Position numbers and translations under genes: made by a program. The notes under the pieces are model-generated. The model was not told the DNA's origin. It searched no databases and saw only the letters and a program-made list of their open reading frames with translations. From the NCBI RefSeq assembly GCF_020883455.1, contig NZ_CP086615.1, positions 2,418,001 through 2,482,000 of the forward strand: a stretch of DNA of 64,000 bases, written 5' to 3'. Every line of letters begins with the position of its first letter. Position 1 is the stretch's first letter. The DNA comes from Spiribacter halobius. Its GTDB lineage: Bacteria > Pseudomonadota > Gammaproteobacteria > Nitrococcales > Nitrococcaceae. Shown here piece after piece: positions 16,803 to 25,482 of this stretch.

Positions 16803-19142
16803 GTGAGAACAAAGCTCTACAAGGCATTGATCGGACTGTTTCTCGCCTTCGGCCTGCTCGCCGGGGCCGCCGCCCAGCAGGAGGGGGGCGGTGAAGGGGC
16901 CGATGGCGGTGAGGCCGCCACGCCCTATGCGGCCCTGGCCGATCTGATCGAGGATCCGGCATCGAGGGAGCGGCTGGTCAACGAATTGCGGGGGCTGGCC
17001 GCCGAGGGTGGCGAATCGGTCACCCAGGCGGAAACGGCGGCCCCGGATGCGCCGGCCTCGCTGCCGCGGCGCATCGCGGAGCTGACCCAGGGCATTGCCG
17101 AAGGCGCGGTGGGCGAGTTCCGGAACGCCGCCCAGGCCCTTGCCAGCCTCGAGGGTGACGGCCCCGCGGTGGACTGGAGCGTGGTCGGCTCCGCCGCGGT
17201 GCAGCTGGGGCTGGTCATCGTGGTCACGGTCGGGGCCTTCGTCATCCTCAGACGTCTGGCCCGGGGTCTGTTCGGCCGCGCCAACCAGTGGGTGCTTACC
17301 GGGCCGCCGACCCATGCGCTGGTGCGCCGGGTCGCAGCGGTGGTCTTCGGCGCGGTGGTGGACCTGCTGGTGATCGTGCTTGCCTGGGTGGTGGGCTACG
17401 GTCTCGCGCTGCTCGCCTTCGGCGAGCCGGGCATGATGGATACCCGGCAGACGCTGTTCCTCAACGCCTTCCTGCTCATCGAGAGCGCCAAGGCGCTGCT
17501 GCGGGTGATCTTTGCCTCGCGCGACGACGGTCTGCGGCTCCTGCCGCTGCCGGCGGAGGACGCGGCCTACTGGAATCTCTGGCTGGCGCGCCTGGTGGGA
17601 TTTATCGGCTACGGCCTCATGCTCGTGGTGCCGATACTGAACGCGACGCTGTCCCCGGCGCTGGGCCGCGTGGTGGCGCTTCTGGTCATGCTGGCGGCGC
17701 TGGTCTCCGCGCTCAGCATCATCCTGCAGAACCGCCACAAGGTGCGCGACAAGCTTGCGGCCCTCGCGGAGCGCAGCCGGACCGGCGCGGCCCGGGTGGG
17801 CCTGAGCACGCTCTCCCGCACCTGGCACTGGATCGCCATGGCCTATGTCGTGGCGCTGGCCCTGGTGTCGCTGCTGCGGCCGGCGGAGGCACTGCCGTTC
17901 ATGGCCCGGGCCACCGCGGTGAGCCTGCTCGCCATCGGGGCGGGGTTCTTCGTCTCCGTGCTGCTGGGGCAGGTCATCAGCCGCAAGATCCGCATACCCG
18001 AGGAGACGCGGCGCAAGTTCCCGCAGCTCGAGGGCCGGCTCAATGCCTATGTCCCGACGGTGCTGAAGGTCGTCCGCCTGGTGATCGTGGCGGTGGTGGT
18101 GGCGACGCTGCTGGATGCCTGGTCGATATTCGATGCCGCCGGCTGGGCCGTCTCCGCCGCCGGTCAGGCGTTCCTCGCCTCGATGATCTCGGTGGCGCTG
18201 ATCGTGCTTGCGGCCACCGTGCTCTGGCTCGCCATCGTGAGCTGGATCGAGCACCGGCTGAACCCGGAGACCGGCGGCGGCGAGCCCGGGGCCCGGGAGC
18301 GCACGCTGCTGGCCCTGTTCCGCAACGCCGTGCTGGTGGTGCTGGTGACGATGACGGTGATGATCTCGCTCTCCGAGTTCGGCATCGATATCGGCCCGCT
18401 GATCGCCGGCGCCGGTGTGCTGGGTCTGGCCATCGGCTTCGGTGCCCAGAAGCTGGTCCAGGACATCATCACCGGCGTGTTCATCCAGCTGGAGAACGCC
18501 ATCAACACCGGCGACGTGGTGACGGCGGGGGGCATCACCGGCACCGCCGAGCGGCTCAGCATCCGCTCCGTGGGTATCCGGGACCTCTCCGGGACATTCC
18601 ATATCGTGCCGTTCTCCTCGGTGGACACCGTGTCCAATTTCAACCGGGAATTCGCCTACCACGTCGGCGTCTATGGGGTGGCCTACCGGGAGAACACCGA
18701 CGAGGTCATCGAGCACCTGCAGGCCGCCTTCGACGAGCTGCGCCAGGATCCGGTGCAGGCCCCCAACCTGCTGGAGGACCTGGAGATCCACGGGGTCACG
18801 GAGCTCGCCGACAGCTCCGTGAACGTGCGCGTGCGGCTGAAGGTCGTGGCCGGCACCCAGTGGGCCGTGGGCCGCGCCTACAACCGGCTGGTGAAGCGCC
18901 ACTTCGACGCCGCCGGCATCGAGATACCGTTCCCGCACATGACCCTGTATTTCGGCGAGGACAAGCAGGGTGGGGCGCCCCCCGCGAACATCCGGCTGCT
19001 GGGCGAGGAGCGCGGCGGCGAGCCGACGCCGCCACGGCGCCCGGCGGACCCCGACGCGCCCGATCCGGCCACGGACAGCGGCTCGCCGCCCAGCCCGGAC
19101 GAGGCGGACACCGCCCCCGGGGGCACTCAGGGACAGTCCTGA
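16803..19142 (+). CDS. Large MscS-family mechanosensitive channel
   Basis: A protein of 779 residues with a signal peptide (LYKALIGLFLAFGLLAG), a periplasmic Glu/Ala-rich domain, about ten hydrophobic segments and a C-terminal MscS domain. The pore-helix region reads LIAGAGVLGLAIGFGAQKL near residue 535, followed by VQDIITGVFIQLENAINTGD, which are hallmarks of MscS. A proline- and acid-rich tail follows. Such channels open under membrane tension and release solutes during osmotic down-shock, which fits a halophile; the size is nearer MscK/YbdG-type than MscS. The GTG start is inferred from the signal peptide because the ATG at 16788 lies in another frame. Confidence 0.88.
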   Translation: MRTKLYKALIGLFLAFGLLAGAAAQQEGGGEGADGGEAATPYAALADLIEDPASRERLVNELRGLAAEGGESVTQAETAAPDAPASLPRRIAELTQGIAEGAVGEFRNAAQALASLEGDGPAVDWSVVGSAAVQLGLVIVVTVGAFVILRRLARGLFGRANQWVLTGPPTHALVRRVAAVVFGAVVDLLVIVLAWVVGYGLALLAFGEPGMMDTRQTLFLNAFLLIESAKALLRVIFASRDDGLRLLPLPAEDAAYWNLWLARLVGFIGYGLMLVVPILNATLSPALGRVVALLVMLAALVSALSIILQNRHKVRDKLAALAERSRTGAARVGLSTLSRTWHWIAMAYVVALALVSLLRPAEALPFMARATAVSLLAIGAGFFVSVLLGQVISRKIRIPEETRRKFPQLEGRLNAYVPTVLKVVRLVIVAVVVATLLDAWSIFDAAGWAVSAAGQAFLASMISVALIVLAATVLWLAIVSWIEHRLNPETGGGEPGARERTLLALFRNAVLVVLVTMTVMISLSEFGIDIGPLIAGAGVLGLAIGFGAQKLVQDIITGVFIQLENAINTGDVVTAGGITGTAERLSIRSVGIRDLSGTFHIVPFSSVDTVSNFNREFAYHVGVYGVAYRENTDEVIEHLQAAFDELRQDPVQAPNLLEDLEIHGVTELADSSVNVRVRLKVVAGTQWAVGRAYNRLVKRHFDAAGIEIPFPHMTLYFGEDKQGGAPPANIRLLGEERGGEPTPPRRPADPDAPDPATDSGSPPSPDEADTAPGGTQGQS

Positions 19143-19233
19143 GGCGGACGCCAGCCGGCGGCGAGCGCATGGCGCGGTGGCACTAGGCCGCGCACGCTGC
19201 CAGCCGTCGCGGCGGACCTTATCGGCGCCGGTG

Positions 19234-19343
19234 GCGCGTGGCGGGGCGGGAGCGCTCGGGACCCTAGGCGAGATGGACCTCGCCTAGGAGCCTACATGGA
19301 CGTATTCACGGCGTGTCCCGAGCGCTCCCGCCCCGCCACGCGC
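19234..19343 (+). repeat. Two-stem structured repeat, copy A
   Basis: A 110 bp element. The outer arms of 29 nt (19234-19262 and 19315-19343) are perfectly complementary. Inside is a perfect 10 bp hairpin, CCTAGGCGAG/CTCGCCTAGG (19263-19288), with loop ATGGAC. A linker containing CCTACATGGACGTATTCACG follows before the outer stem closes. It is the same design as copies B and C, with different stem sequence. It lies in the 335 bp gap before the CocE-family gene, which otherwise holds only that gene's leader. Confidence 0.9.
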
Positions 19344-19477
19344 GGTGCACGGCCCTGATCCTGGCCGGGGCATCGCGGCTGTTCACGCCCCCGCTTCGGC
19401 CGCGTCATCAGACGGTACAATCAGAGCGGGTGGGCCGTATCGGCTCGCTGGTACCAGTCACGCGGCGAGGAGTGCCC

Positions 19478-21508
19478 ATGGCAAACGCCCTGACGGCTGC
19501 GGACGGCGTCCGCATCATCGAGCACACGCTGATCCCCATGTCGGATGGCACGCGGCTCGCCGCGCGCATCTGGCTGCCGGAGAACGCCGAGCAGGTGCCG
19601 GTGCCGGCCATCCTGGAGTACATCCCCTACCGCAAGCGGGATTTCACCCGGGCCCGGGATGAGACCCTGCACCGCTGGTTTGCCGCCCACGGCTATGCCG
19701 GCGTGCGGGTCGACCTGCGCGGCAGCGGCGACTCCGAAGGGGTGCTCACCGACGAGTACCTGCAACAGGAGCTGGACGACGGCGTCGAGGTCATCGCCTG
19801 GCTCGCCGAGCAGGCCTGGTGCGACGGCAGCGTCGGCATGATCGGAATCTCCTGGGGCGGCTTCAACGGCCTGCAGATTGCGGCCCTGCAGCCCCCGGCG
19901 CTGAAGGCGGTGGTCAGCGTCTGCTCCACGGACGACCGCTACGCCGACGACGTCCACTACATGGGTGGCTGCCTGCTCGGCGACAACCTGTCGTGGGCCT
20001 CGGTGATGTTCGCCTTCAACTCCCTGCCGCCGGATCCGAAGCTCGCCGGCGACCGCTGGCGGGAGCTCTGGTGGCAGCGTCTCGAGCGCAGCGGCCTCTG
20101 GCTCGAGCACTGGCTGGCGCACCCGCACCGGGACGAGTACTGGCGCCACGGCTCGATCTGCGAGGACTACAGCGCCGTGCGCTGTCCGGTAATGGCGGTG
20201 AGCGGCTGGGCGGACGGCTACACCGACGCGGTGTTCCGCCTGCTCGCCAACCTGGAAGTGCCGCGGCAGGGGCTGGTCGGCCCCTGGAGCCACAAGTATC
20301 CGCACCAGGGCGTGCCCGGGCCCGCCATCGGCTTCCAGCAGGAGCTGCTGCGCTGGTGGGACCAGTGGCTGAAGGGCCGGGACACGGGGATCATGGAGGA
20401 GCCCATGCTGCGCGCCTGGATGCAGGACAGCGCCGAGCCCTCCACCCAGTACCGCCATCGCCCGGGCCGCTGGGTCGCGGAGGACGCCTGGCCGTCGCCC
20501 AACGTCAGCATGCGCCGCTTCCATCCCGCCCCCGGGGGGCACCTGGCAGCCCAGGCGGTGGCGGCGGGCGGCGTCGATCTGGCCGACTTCACCATCCAGT
20601 CACCGCTGAGCGTGGGCTTCTTCGCGGGCAAGTGGTGCAGCTACAGCGCCGGACCGGACCTGCCCTATGACCAGCGCGAAGAGGACGGTGGCGCGCTGGT
20701 GTTCGATACCGAGCCGCTGGCGGAACCGCTGGAGCTGCTCGGTGCGCCGACCCTGACCCTGACGTTCTCCGCCAACCGGCCGGTGGCCCAGGCCGCCGTC
20801 CGACTGTCGGATGTCGCTCCGGATGGCAAGGCGACGCGCGCCACCTATGGCCTGCTCAACCTGACTCACCGCGATGGCCACGCGCACCCGGAGCCCATCG
20901 AGCCGGGGCAGCGCTATCAGGTGACGATCAAGCTGAACGACCTGGGCCAGGTCTTCCCCGCCGGCCACAGGCTGCGGCTTGCCCTGTCCACGTCCTACTG
21001 GCCGCTGGCCTGGCCGCCGCCGGAGCCGGTGCGGCTCACCTTGCACCCGGAGGCCACCTGGCTCGACGTACCGGAGCGCCAGCGCCGGGCCCGGGACACG
21101 GCGGTGCGGTTCGCCGCCCCGGCCTTCCCGGAGCCCACCCGCATCACCACGCTCCGCCCCGGCGAGCACCGCTGGATGGTGCATCGGGATCTCGGCACCA
21201 ACGCCTCCACGCTCGAGGTGGTAAAGGACGAGGGCCGGTTCCGGATCGAGGACGTGGACCTGGAGATCACCGACGATACCCGGGAGTATTACAGCTACAC
21301 GGGTGACGACTTCAGCTCCATCGGCGGCGAGGTGATCTCGATCCGTGAGCTGCGCCGCAGCGGCTGGGCGGTCCATACGCGTACCCGCACCGTGCTCACC
21401 TCGGACCCGGAGCACTTCCACATCCACGCCGAGCTGGACGCCTACGAGGACGGCCGCCGGGTGTTCTCGCGCAACTGGCTGCGCAGCATTCCCCGGCGTA
21501 GCGTTTAG
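19478..21508 (+). CDS. CocE/NonD-family alpha/beta hydrolase (X-Pro dipeptidyl-peptidase-like)
   Basis: A protein of 676 residues. The N-terminal S15-type hydrolase domain has GISWGGFNGLQIAA near residue 125 with the Ser nucleophile, RVDLRGSGDSEG near 75, GWADGYTD near 245 with the likely catalytic Asp, and GPWSHKYPHQG near 270 with the His. A C-terminal jelly-roll domain (from about residue 380, with FPAGHRLRLALSTSYWPL) is also typical of the family. Members cleave esters or amides; the substrate is unknown. The ATG has GAGGAG upstream. The gene stands alone and is bracketed by inverted copies of the structured repeat. Confidence 0.85.
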   Translation: MANALTAADGVRIIEHTLIPMSDGTRLAARIWLPENAEQVPVPAILEYIPYRKRDFTRARDETLHRWFAAHGYAGVRVDLRGSGDSEGVLTDEYLQQELDDGVEVIAWLAEQAWCDGSVGMIGISWGGFNGLQIAALQPPALKAVVSVCSTDDRYADDVHYMGGCLLGDNLSWASVMFAFNSLPPDPKLAGDRWRELWWQRLERSGLWLEHWLAHPHRDEYWRHGSICEDYSAVRCPVMAVSGWADGYTDAVFRLLANLEVPRQGLVGPWSHKYPHQGVPGPAIGFQQELLRWWDQWLKGRDTGIMEEPMLRAWMQDSAEPSTQYRHRPGRWVAEDAWPSPNVSMRRFHPAPGGHLAAQAVAAGGVDLADFTIQSPLSVGFFAGKWCSYSAGPDLPYDQREEDGGALVFDTEPLAEPLELLGAPTLTLTFSANRPVAQAAVRLSDVAPDGKATRATYGLLNLTHRDGHAHPEPIEPGQRYQVTIKLNDLGQVFPAGHRLRLALSTSYWPLAWPPPEPVRLTLHPEATWLDVPERQRRARDTAVRFAAPAFPEPTRITTLRPGEHRWMVHRDLGTNASTLEVVKDEGRFRIEDVDLEITDDTREYYSYTGDDFSSIGGEVISIRELRRSGWAVHTRTRTVLTSDPEHFHIHAELDAYEDGRRVFSRNWLRSIPRRSV

Positions 21509-21521
21509 CCCGGACCTAATG

Positions 21522-21752
21522 GGCAACGAGCTTCAGCCAGGAACCCGCGGCGCTGGAGCCGCTATAGAGGCCGTGCCGGGCGCGAGGCGGGGCAGGAGCG
21601 CCCGGGACACGCTGTGAATACGTCCCTGTAAGCTCGTAGGCGAGGTCCCTCTCGCCTACGGTCCCGGTCGCTCCTGCCCCGCCTCGCTCGGCCGCCGCGG
21701 GTACCCTCCGCCGCGCCTGTACCGGCGAGCCGTGCAGCTTGAGCTCGTTGCC
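21522..21752. repeat. Outer inverted repeat enclosing repeat copy B
   Basis: GGCAACGAGCT at 21522-21532 is perfectly repeated in inverted orientation at 21742-21752 (AGCTCGTTGCC), with imperfect similarity continuing inward. Copy B of the structured repeat lies near the middle. The 384 bp gap between the CocE gene and the next small gene holds this arrangement and no other gene. Confidence 0.65.
21582..21687 (-). repeat. Two-stem structured repeat, copy B
   Basis: A 106 bp element in opposite orientation to copies A and C. The 27 nt outer arms at 21582-21608 and 21661-21687 pair at 26 positions. The inner perfect 10 bp hairpin is CGTAGGCGAG/CTCGCCTACG (21635-21660). The linker, read on the minus strand, contains CTTACAGGGACGTATTCACA. 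Similarity with copy C extends outside the arms through GCGCCCGGCACGGCC. Confidence 0.9.
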
Positions 21753-21892
21753 GAGCTTGAACCCGGATGCCTCAGCGATGCGCAGTGCCGGTGGTGTCTT
21801 GCGCGGGCGGGACTACCATGCGAACGCGGGCGGTCCGGTGTCGGGCACGTCCATCGGATGTTCGAGGTAAATCGGTGCAGAGGAGGGTAGTG

Positions 21893-22138
21893 ATGCGAAG
21901 CATACTGGCGGTCGGCATCCCGGCGTTCGTGCTCGGGCTCGCGGTCACGGCATGGCTGCCGCGGGACGCGGTGGCCCCGGCGCTCGCCCAGAGCGTGCTG
22001 CCGGACGTGGAGGTGGACTGGCGGGCACTCGGCCGCGTGAACGGCACGCAACTGGTCTACCTGGAATTCGCCGACGGCAGCCGCTGCCTCGCCACCGACG
22101 GCGGCGCCGGCACCGTGGACTGCGACTGGGACGACTGA
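21893..22138 (+). CDS. Small exported or membrane-anchored hypothetical protein
   Basis: A protein of 81 residues with an N-terminal hydrophobic segment (RSILAVGIPAFVLGLAVTAWL) trimmed by Ala-rich residues that could be a signal peptide. A short acidic C-terminal part (DVEVDWRALGRVNGTQLVY) ends with CDWDD and holds two cysteines. AGAGGAGGG precedes the tandem GTG-ATG start. The family is not recognised. Confidence 0.6.
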   Translation: MRSILAVGIPAFVLGLAVTAWLPRDAVAPALAQSVLPDVEVDWRALGRVNGTQLVYLEFADGSRCLATDGGAGTVDCDWDD

Positions 22139-22145
22139 GGCCCGG

Positions 22146-22712
22146 TCAGTAGCGCCCCAGGCGCCCGGCCACCTGCACCGCGTAGACGTCGATCTCCAGC
22201 AGATCGATGGCGCCGGCGTCGGGGTCGAGGCCTGCGGCGCGACGGGTTTCCGGTGCCGGCGTGCCGCAGTGGCCGACGGTCTCCCAGCGGCCGTCCACCG
22301 CCATCTCCAGGGCCAGGCTCTGGCGCAGGCCCGGGCGCGGGTCCGGTGCCGTGCGGCAGCGACCGGTGATCTCGAGGGTCCGGGTCACCAGGGACACCAG
22401 CCCCGCGAGCGGGGCGCCTGCTCCCGGGTGGATGTGCATCAGCGCCACGCGGCCGGCGCCGTCGTGCCCCTGGGGGCGCACCACCAGCAGGGTCTCCGGC
22501 GGCGGGTCGAGGCTGACCGTCCGCAGGGCTTCGACCAGCCGCTGGGTTTCCAGTAACAGGAGCGGCTCATTCGGCGCCGCCGGCGGCACCGTGACCAGCA
22601 GTCGCGGGCACCCGAGGCGCTCGGCGAGGCGGGCGTGCAGTCGCTCGACTGCGCTCGGCATGATCGGCGCCGGGGCAAGCTCCGGCATCGCGGTGGCATC
22701 GGCTTCCGGCAT
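22146..22712 (-). CDS. Hypothetical protein
   Basis: A protein of 188 residues starting MPEADATAMPELAPAPIM. The body is a mixed alpha/beta protein with LVTVPPAAPNEPLLLLETQR and IDLLEIDVYAVQVAGRL. I see no signal peptide, membrane segment or known motif. GGGAGG lies just before the ATG, and the T-run of an intrinsic terminator ends only 16 bp upstream. Expression must therefore come from read-through of that terminator or from a promoter overlapping it. The 3' end faces the small exported protein, 7 bp away. Confidence 0.65.
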   Translation of the reverse strand: MPEADATAMPELAPAPIMPSAVERLHARLAERLGCPRLLVTVPPAAPNEPLLLLETQRLVEALRTVSLDPPPETLLVVRPQGHDGAGRVALMHIHPGAGAPLAGLVSLVTRTLEITGRCRTAPDPRPGLRQSLALEMAVDGRWETVGHCGTPAPETRRAAGLDPDAGAIDLLEIDVYAVQVAGRLGRY

Positions 22713-22728
22713 GAGTCCTCCCACAACT

Positions 22729-22761
22729 AAAAAACCCCCGGATCCTTGCCGGATCCGGGGG
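22729..22761 (-). terminator. Strong intrinsic terminator directly before a start codon
   Basis: On the minus strand CCCCCGGATCC/GGATCCGGGGG (11 bp, loop GGCAA) is followed by TTTTTTAG. It would end transcripts from the MATE gene and the 25-codon ORF. It stops only 16 bp before the next ATG at 22712, an attenuator-like position. Confidence 0.9.
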
Positions 22762-22784
22762 TTGTTGGCAGTGGCGGCGGTTCG

Positions 22785-22862
22785 TCAGCGCATGCCCTCT
22801 GGCCCCGGACCCGGTAGGCCGGCGTAGAACCAGAAATAGGCGAAGGTGCTGAGCGACATCAT
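22785..22862 (-). CDS. 25-codon ORF with aromatic run, possible leader peptide or small membrane protein
   Basis: The ORF encodes MMSLSTFAYFWFYAGLPGPG followed by PEGMR. Seven of nine consecutive residues are aromatic or Ala (FAYFWFYAG), followed by a Pro-Gly run, and the stop lies 24 bp before a strong terminator. It could be an attenuation leader in which translation speed over aromatic or proline codons decides read-through into the 188-residue gene. It could also be a short single-helix membrane protein. A hairpin with GGTGG in its loop lies just before the start. It is too short to be confirmed by composition alone. Confidence 0.4.
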   Translation of the reverse strand: MMSLSTFAYFWFYAGLPGPGPEGMR

Positions 22863-22863
22863 A

Positions 22864-22891
22864 AGCCGGACGCTACCACCAATGTCCGGCT
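22864..22891 (-). promoter_or_regulatory. Hairpin at the start of the 25-codon ORF
   Basis: AGCCGGAC/GTCCGGCT (8 bp perfect) encloses a 12 nt loop that reads ATTGGTGGTAGC on the minus strand. It lies one base from the tandem ATG codons. The GGTGG in the loop is the only ribosome-site-like sequence for the ORF. Confidence 0.5.
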
Positions 22892-22915
22892 ATGGGAACG
22901 CCTTCGTGGGCCCGG

Positions 22916-24319
22916 TCATGCCGCCGTAACGGATCGGCTTGCCGTCTGGCCGGCGGCGGCCTCGCCGCAGGCCCGGTGCGCGATCCAGCGCAGTCGCGCG
23001 CCGAGCAGCCCGGCGGCGGTGCTGAGGCCTACCAGCAGGCCGATCCAGAAGCCGTGCACGCCGAGTGCCGGCAGCGGCCCGATGCCGTGGGCGAGGAGCA
23101 CGCCGCTGCCGAGCCCGACGATCCAGTAAGCGGGCAGCGTAATGAGCATGATGGCGCGGGTGTCCTCATAGCCGCGCAGGGCGTTGCCGGCGTTGACCTG
23201 GAGCGTGTCCGAGAGCTGGAACACCGCCGCGAGCAGGATCAGCGAGGCCGCCAGCTCGCGGATGGCCGGGTCCGGTGTGTACAGCCGCACCACCACGCCG
23301 GCGGTCAGCAGCATCAGCAGTGCCAGCAGCAGGCCCGTGATCACGGCGAGCACCATGCCGCTGGCCGCCCAGCGCCGGGCCAGCTCGGGCGTACCCCGGC
23401 CGCGGGCATAGCCCACGCGCACCGTCAGGGCGAGGGCGAGGCCGAGGGGCAGCATGAAGGTAAGCGAGGCGTAGTTCAGCGCGATTTGGTGCGCGGCCAC
23501 CACCGTCTCGCCGAAGCCCGCGACGAGCACGGCGATGGCCGCGAACAGGGTGACCTCGAAGAAGATCGCGAGCCCGATGGGCAGGCCGATGACGAGGACG
23601 TCCCGGGCGTGGGACCAGGCCGGCGCAATGCCCTGCCAGAAGCGCCCGACGGCGGCGCAGGCGGGGCTCGCGATGACGTAGGCGGCCATCGCCAGGGCCA
23701 TCGCCCAGAAGGCCAGGGCGGTGGCAAGGCCGCAGCCGAATGCGCCAAGCGCCGGCACGGGTCCGGCACCGAAGATCAGCAGCGCGTTGGCGGGGATGTT
23801 CAGGGCGAGGGCAATGAGCCCGACCCACAGCACCGCCCGCGTGCGCTGCAGCCCCTCGCTCACGGCGCGAAACACGTGATAGATCGCGAGCGCCGGGAAT
23901 CCGAGAGCCACCCCGGCGAGATAGCGCGTGGCGAGGCCGGCGATCTCCATGGGCACGCCGAGGGCGGGCAGCAGGGCGCCGGCGGCGAGCAGCAGGACGG
24001 CGCCGGCGACGCCGAGCAACGCCGCCAGCACCAGCGCGCTGCCGAGATATCCCCGCAGCCGCCCGGGATCACCGGCCCCGTCGGCGTGAGCCACGCGCGG
24101 GGTGATGGCGAGCAGGGTGCCGGCGATCAGCAGGTAGACGGGCAGCCACAGGGAGCTGCCCACCGACACCGCGGCGAGATCGGCGGCGTCGTAGTGCCCG
24201 GTCATCATGGTATCCACCACCGCCATGCCGGTCTGGGAGAGCTGCGCCCCCATGATCGGCAGCGCCAGGTGCAGCTGGGGACGCACATCCTCGCGCAGGC
24301 GCTGCAGCCAGGTGTTCAT
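22916..24319 (-). CDS. MATE-family multidrug/cation efflux transporter
   Basis: A protein of 467 residues with twelve hydrophobic segments in two similar halves. It starts MNTWLQRLREDVRPQLHLAL and contains GMAVVDTMMTGHYDAADLAA near residue 35 and VAAHQIALNYASLTFMLPLG near 270, the typical NorM-type membrane signatures. It exports cationic compounds in exchange for Na+ or H+, and Na+ coupling would suit a halophile. The ATG overlaps the stop of the preceding HAF-repeat gene by 4 nt, so the two are translated together. I do not assign a specific substrate. Confidence 0.88.
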   Translation of the reverse strand: MNTWLQRLREDVRPQLHLALPIMGAQLSQTGMAVVDTMMTGHYDAADLAAVSVGSSLWLPVYLLIAGTLLAITPRVAHADGAGDPGRLRGYLGSALVLAALLGVAGAVLLLAAGALLPALGVPMEIAGLATRYLAGVALGFPALAIYHVFRAVSEGLQRTRAVLWVGLIALALNIPANALLIFGAGPVPALGAFGCGLATALAFWAMALAMAAYVIASPACAAVGRFWQGIAPAWSHARDVLVIGLPIGLAIFFEVTLFAAIAVLVAGFGETVVAAHQIALNYASLTFMLPLGLALALTVRVGYARGRGTPELARRWAASGMVLAVITGLLLALLMLLTAGVVVRLYTPDPAIRELAASLILLAAVFQLSDTLQVNAGNALRGYEDTRAIMLITLPAYWIVGLGSGVLLAHGIGPLPALGVHGFWIGLLVGLSTAAGLLGARLRWIAHRACGEAAAGQTASRSVTAA

Positions 24320-25410
24320 TCGACGTCGGGGATCAGCAGGTAGCTGCGCACTGCATTGGCGTCCGCGGCGCGCCCGTAGGCGACGATCTCGCCGTGGCCG
24401 TTGATGGCCTCGGCGCTGTAGAGGCGCAGGCCGGGCAGGGCGCTGTCGGCGGTGATCAGCGTCTCCAGGTGCCGCAGCCCCTGTGTCTCGCTCCAGGTGA
24501 AGGCCCGCGCGCCCTGCGCCGTGAGCTGGCGGCCGACCACGGTGCCGTCCGCGGCGAGGTCGCGGGGCTCGGCCCCCTCCAGGCCCGGGCGCCGGAGTTC
24601 GCCGGCCGCGTTCCACAGTGCGAGCTCGAAGCCGCCGGAAAGCTGGATGATGCCGGCGGTGAGCCCGTCGCCGGTGATGCGCATGGCGCGTCCACTGTTG
24701 GCACTGCCGAGCGGGAGGCGGCTGAGACCGGTCTCGGCAGTGCCCCGCAGCGGCCGCGGTCCGGCGTCGGTAACGGCGTAGCCGACAATCTCGCCGCGCC
24801 GGTTGAGGTCGAGGGCGCCTCCGAAGACGGGCCCGCCATCGGCCGCCGTCAGCAGCTGCAGGCCACCGGTCTCGCGCCAGAGGAAAGGTCGTTCGCCGCT
24901 TTCGTCCCGAGCGCTGCCGACGACACCCGCCGGTCCGAGGGCACGGCCGCGGGAGTAACGATCGCCGTCGCCGGGCCCGTCGAGCCCGCGGGCACGGCCG
25001 GGCTGCGGCCAGAGCACCGCCTGGTCCGGCAGGAAGCGCTCCTCCCGCGCACTGCTGCCGGTGACGCGTCCCTCGGCATCGATGGCCTGGGCGGTGGTGC
25101 GAACGGGGCCGCCATCGACGCTGCCGAGATCCCGGGCGCCCTGGTCCGGGGTCCAGCGGAAGGCCCGGTTGCCGATGCGTGTGCGGGCGTCGCCCACCAC
25201 CTGCCTGGCGTCGTTGAGGTCCCGCGCGAAAACGGCACTGCTCTGCTCAGGGAGAATCTCCAGCGGCACCAGGCGATAGCGCTCGGCGGCGGATGCGGTG
25301 ACCGTGGCGAGACCAAGCAGGGCAGTGAGCAGCAAGCCAAGGAGTAGGCGCCCTCGCACGGGCACGGGTGCAGCCGTGGTATGACCGGCATGGTCAGGTA
25401 GTGTCTTCAT
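24316..25410 (-). CDS. Exported HAF-repeat protein
   Basis: A protein of 364 residues with a signal peptide (LLLGLLLTALLGLATVTASA). At least six repeats of about 45 residues follow, each with phrases such as ARDLNDARQVVGDAR, ALDLNRRGEIVGYAV or AEAINGHGEIVAYGR and later FRWTPDQGARDLG. This is the HAF (extracellular repeat) pattern, thought to form a beta-propeller. The function is unknown. It is co-transcribed with the downstream MATE gene. A PQQ-type dehydrogenase gene is divergent, 72 bp away. Confidence 0.78.
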   Translation of the reverse strand: MKTLPDHAGHTTAAPVPVRGRLLLGLLLTALLGLATVTASAAERYRLVPLEILPEQSSAVFARDLNDARQVVGDARTRIGNRAFRWTPDQGARDLGSVDGGPVRTTAQAIDAEGRVTGSSAREERFLPDQAVLWPQPGRARGLDGPGDGDRYSRGRALGPAGVVGSARDESGERPFLWRETGGLQLLTAADGGPVFGGALDLNRRGEIVGYAVTDAGPRPLRGTAETGLSRLPLGSANSGRAMRITGDGLTAGIIQLSGGFELALWNAAGELRRPGLEGAEPRDLAADGTVVGRQLTAQGARAFTWSETQGLRHLETLITADSALPGLRLYSAEAINGHGEIVAYGRAADANAVRSYLLIPDVE

Positions 25411-25482
25411 GCGCTATACCTGTCAGTTGTGGGGCGCGGGGTCCCACAAGAATAACGATCCCCAAGCGAGGAGAGAGTGCCG

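Noticed and set aside
16797-18938. Minus-strand frame of 713 codons opposite the MscS gene
   Set aside because: His- and Gln-rich shadow of a membrane-protein gene. The MscS motifs on the plus strand are unambiguous.
19421-20542. Minus-strand frame of 373 codons opposite the CocE-family gene
   Set aside because: The plus strand carries the full catalytic motifs, while this frame has only low-complexity Ala/Val/Arg sequence.
21582-21687. Reading copy B of the structured repeat as a terminator of the CocE gene
   Set aside because: No T-run follows either strand of the stems, and copies A and C lie in other contexts. A terminator role alone does not explain the conserved linker.
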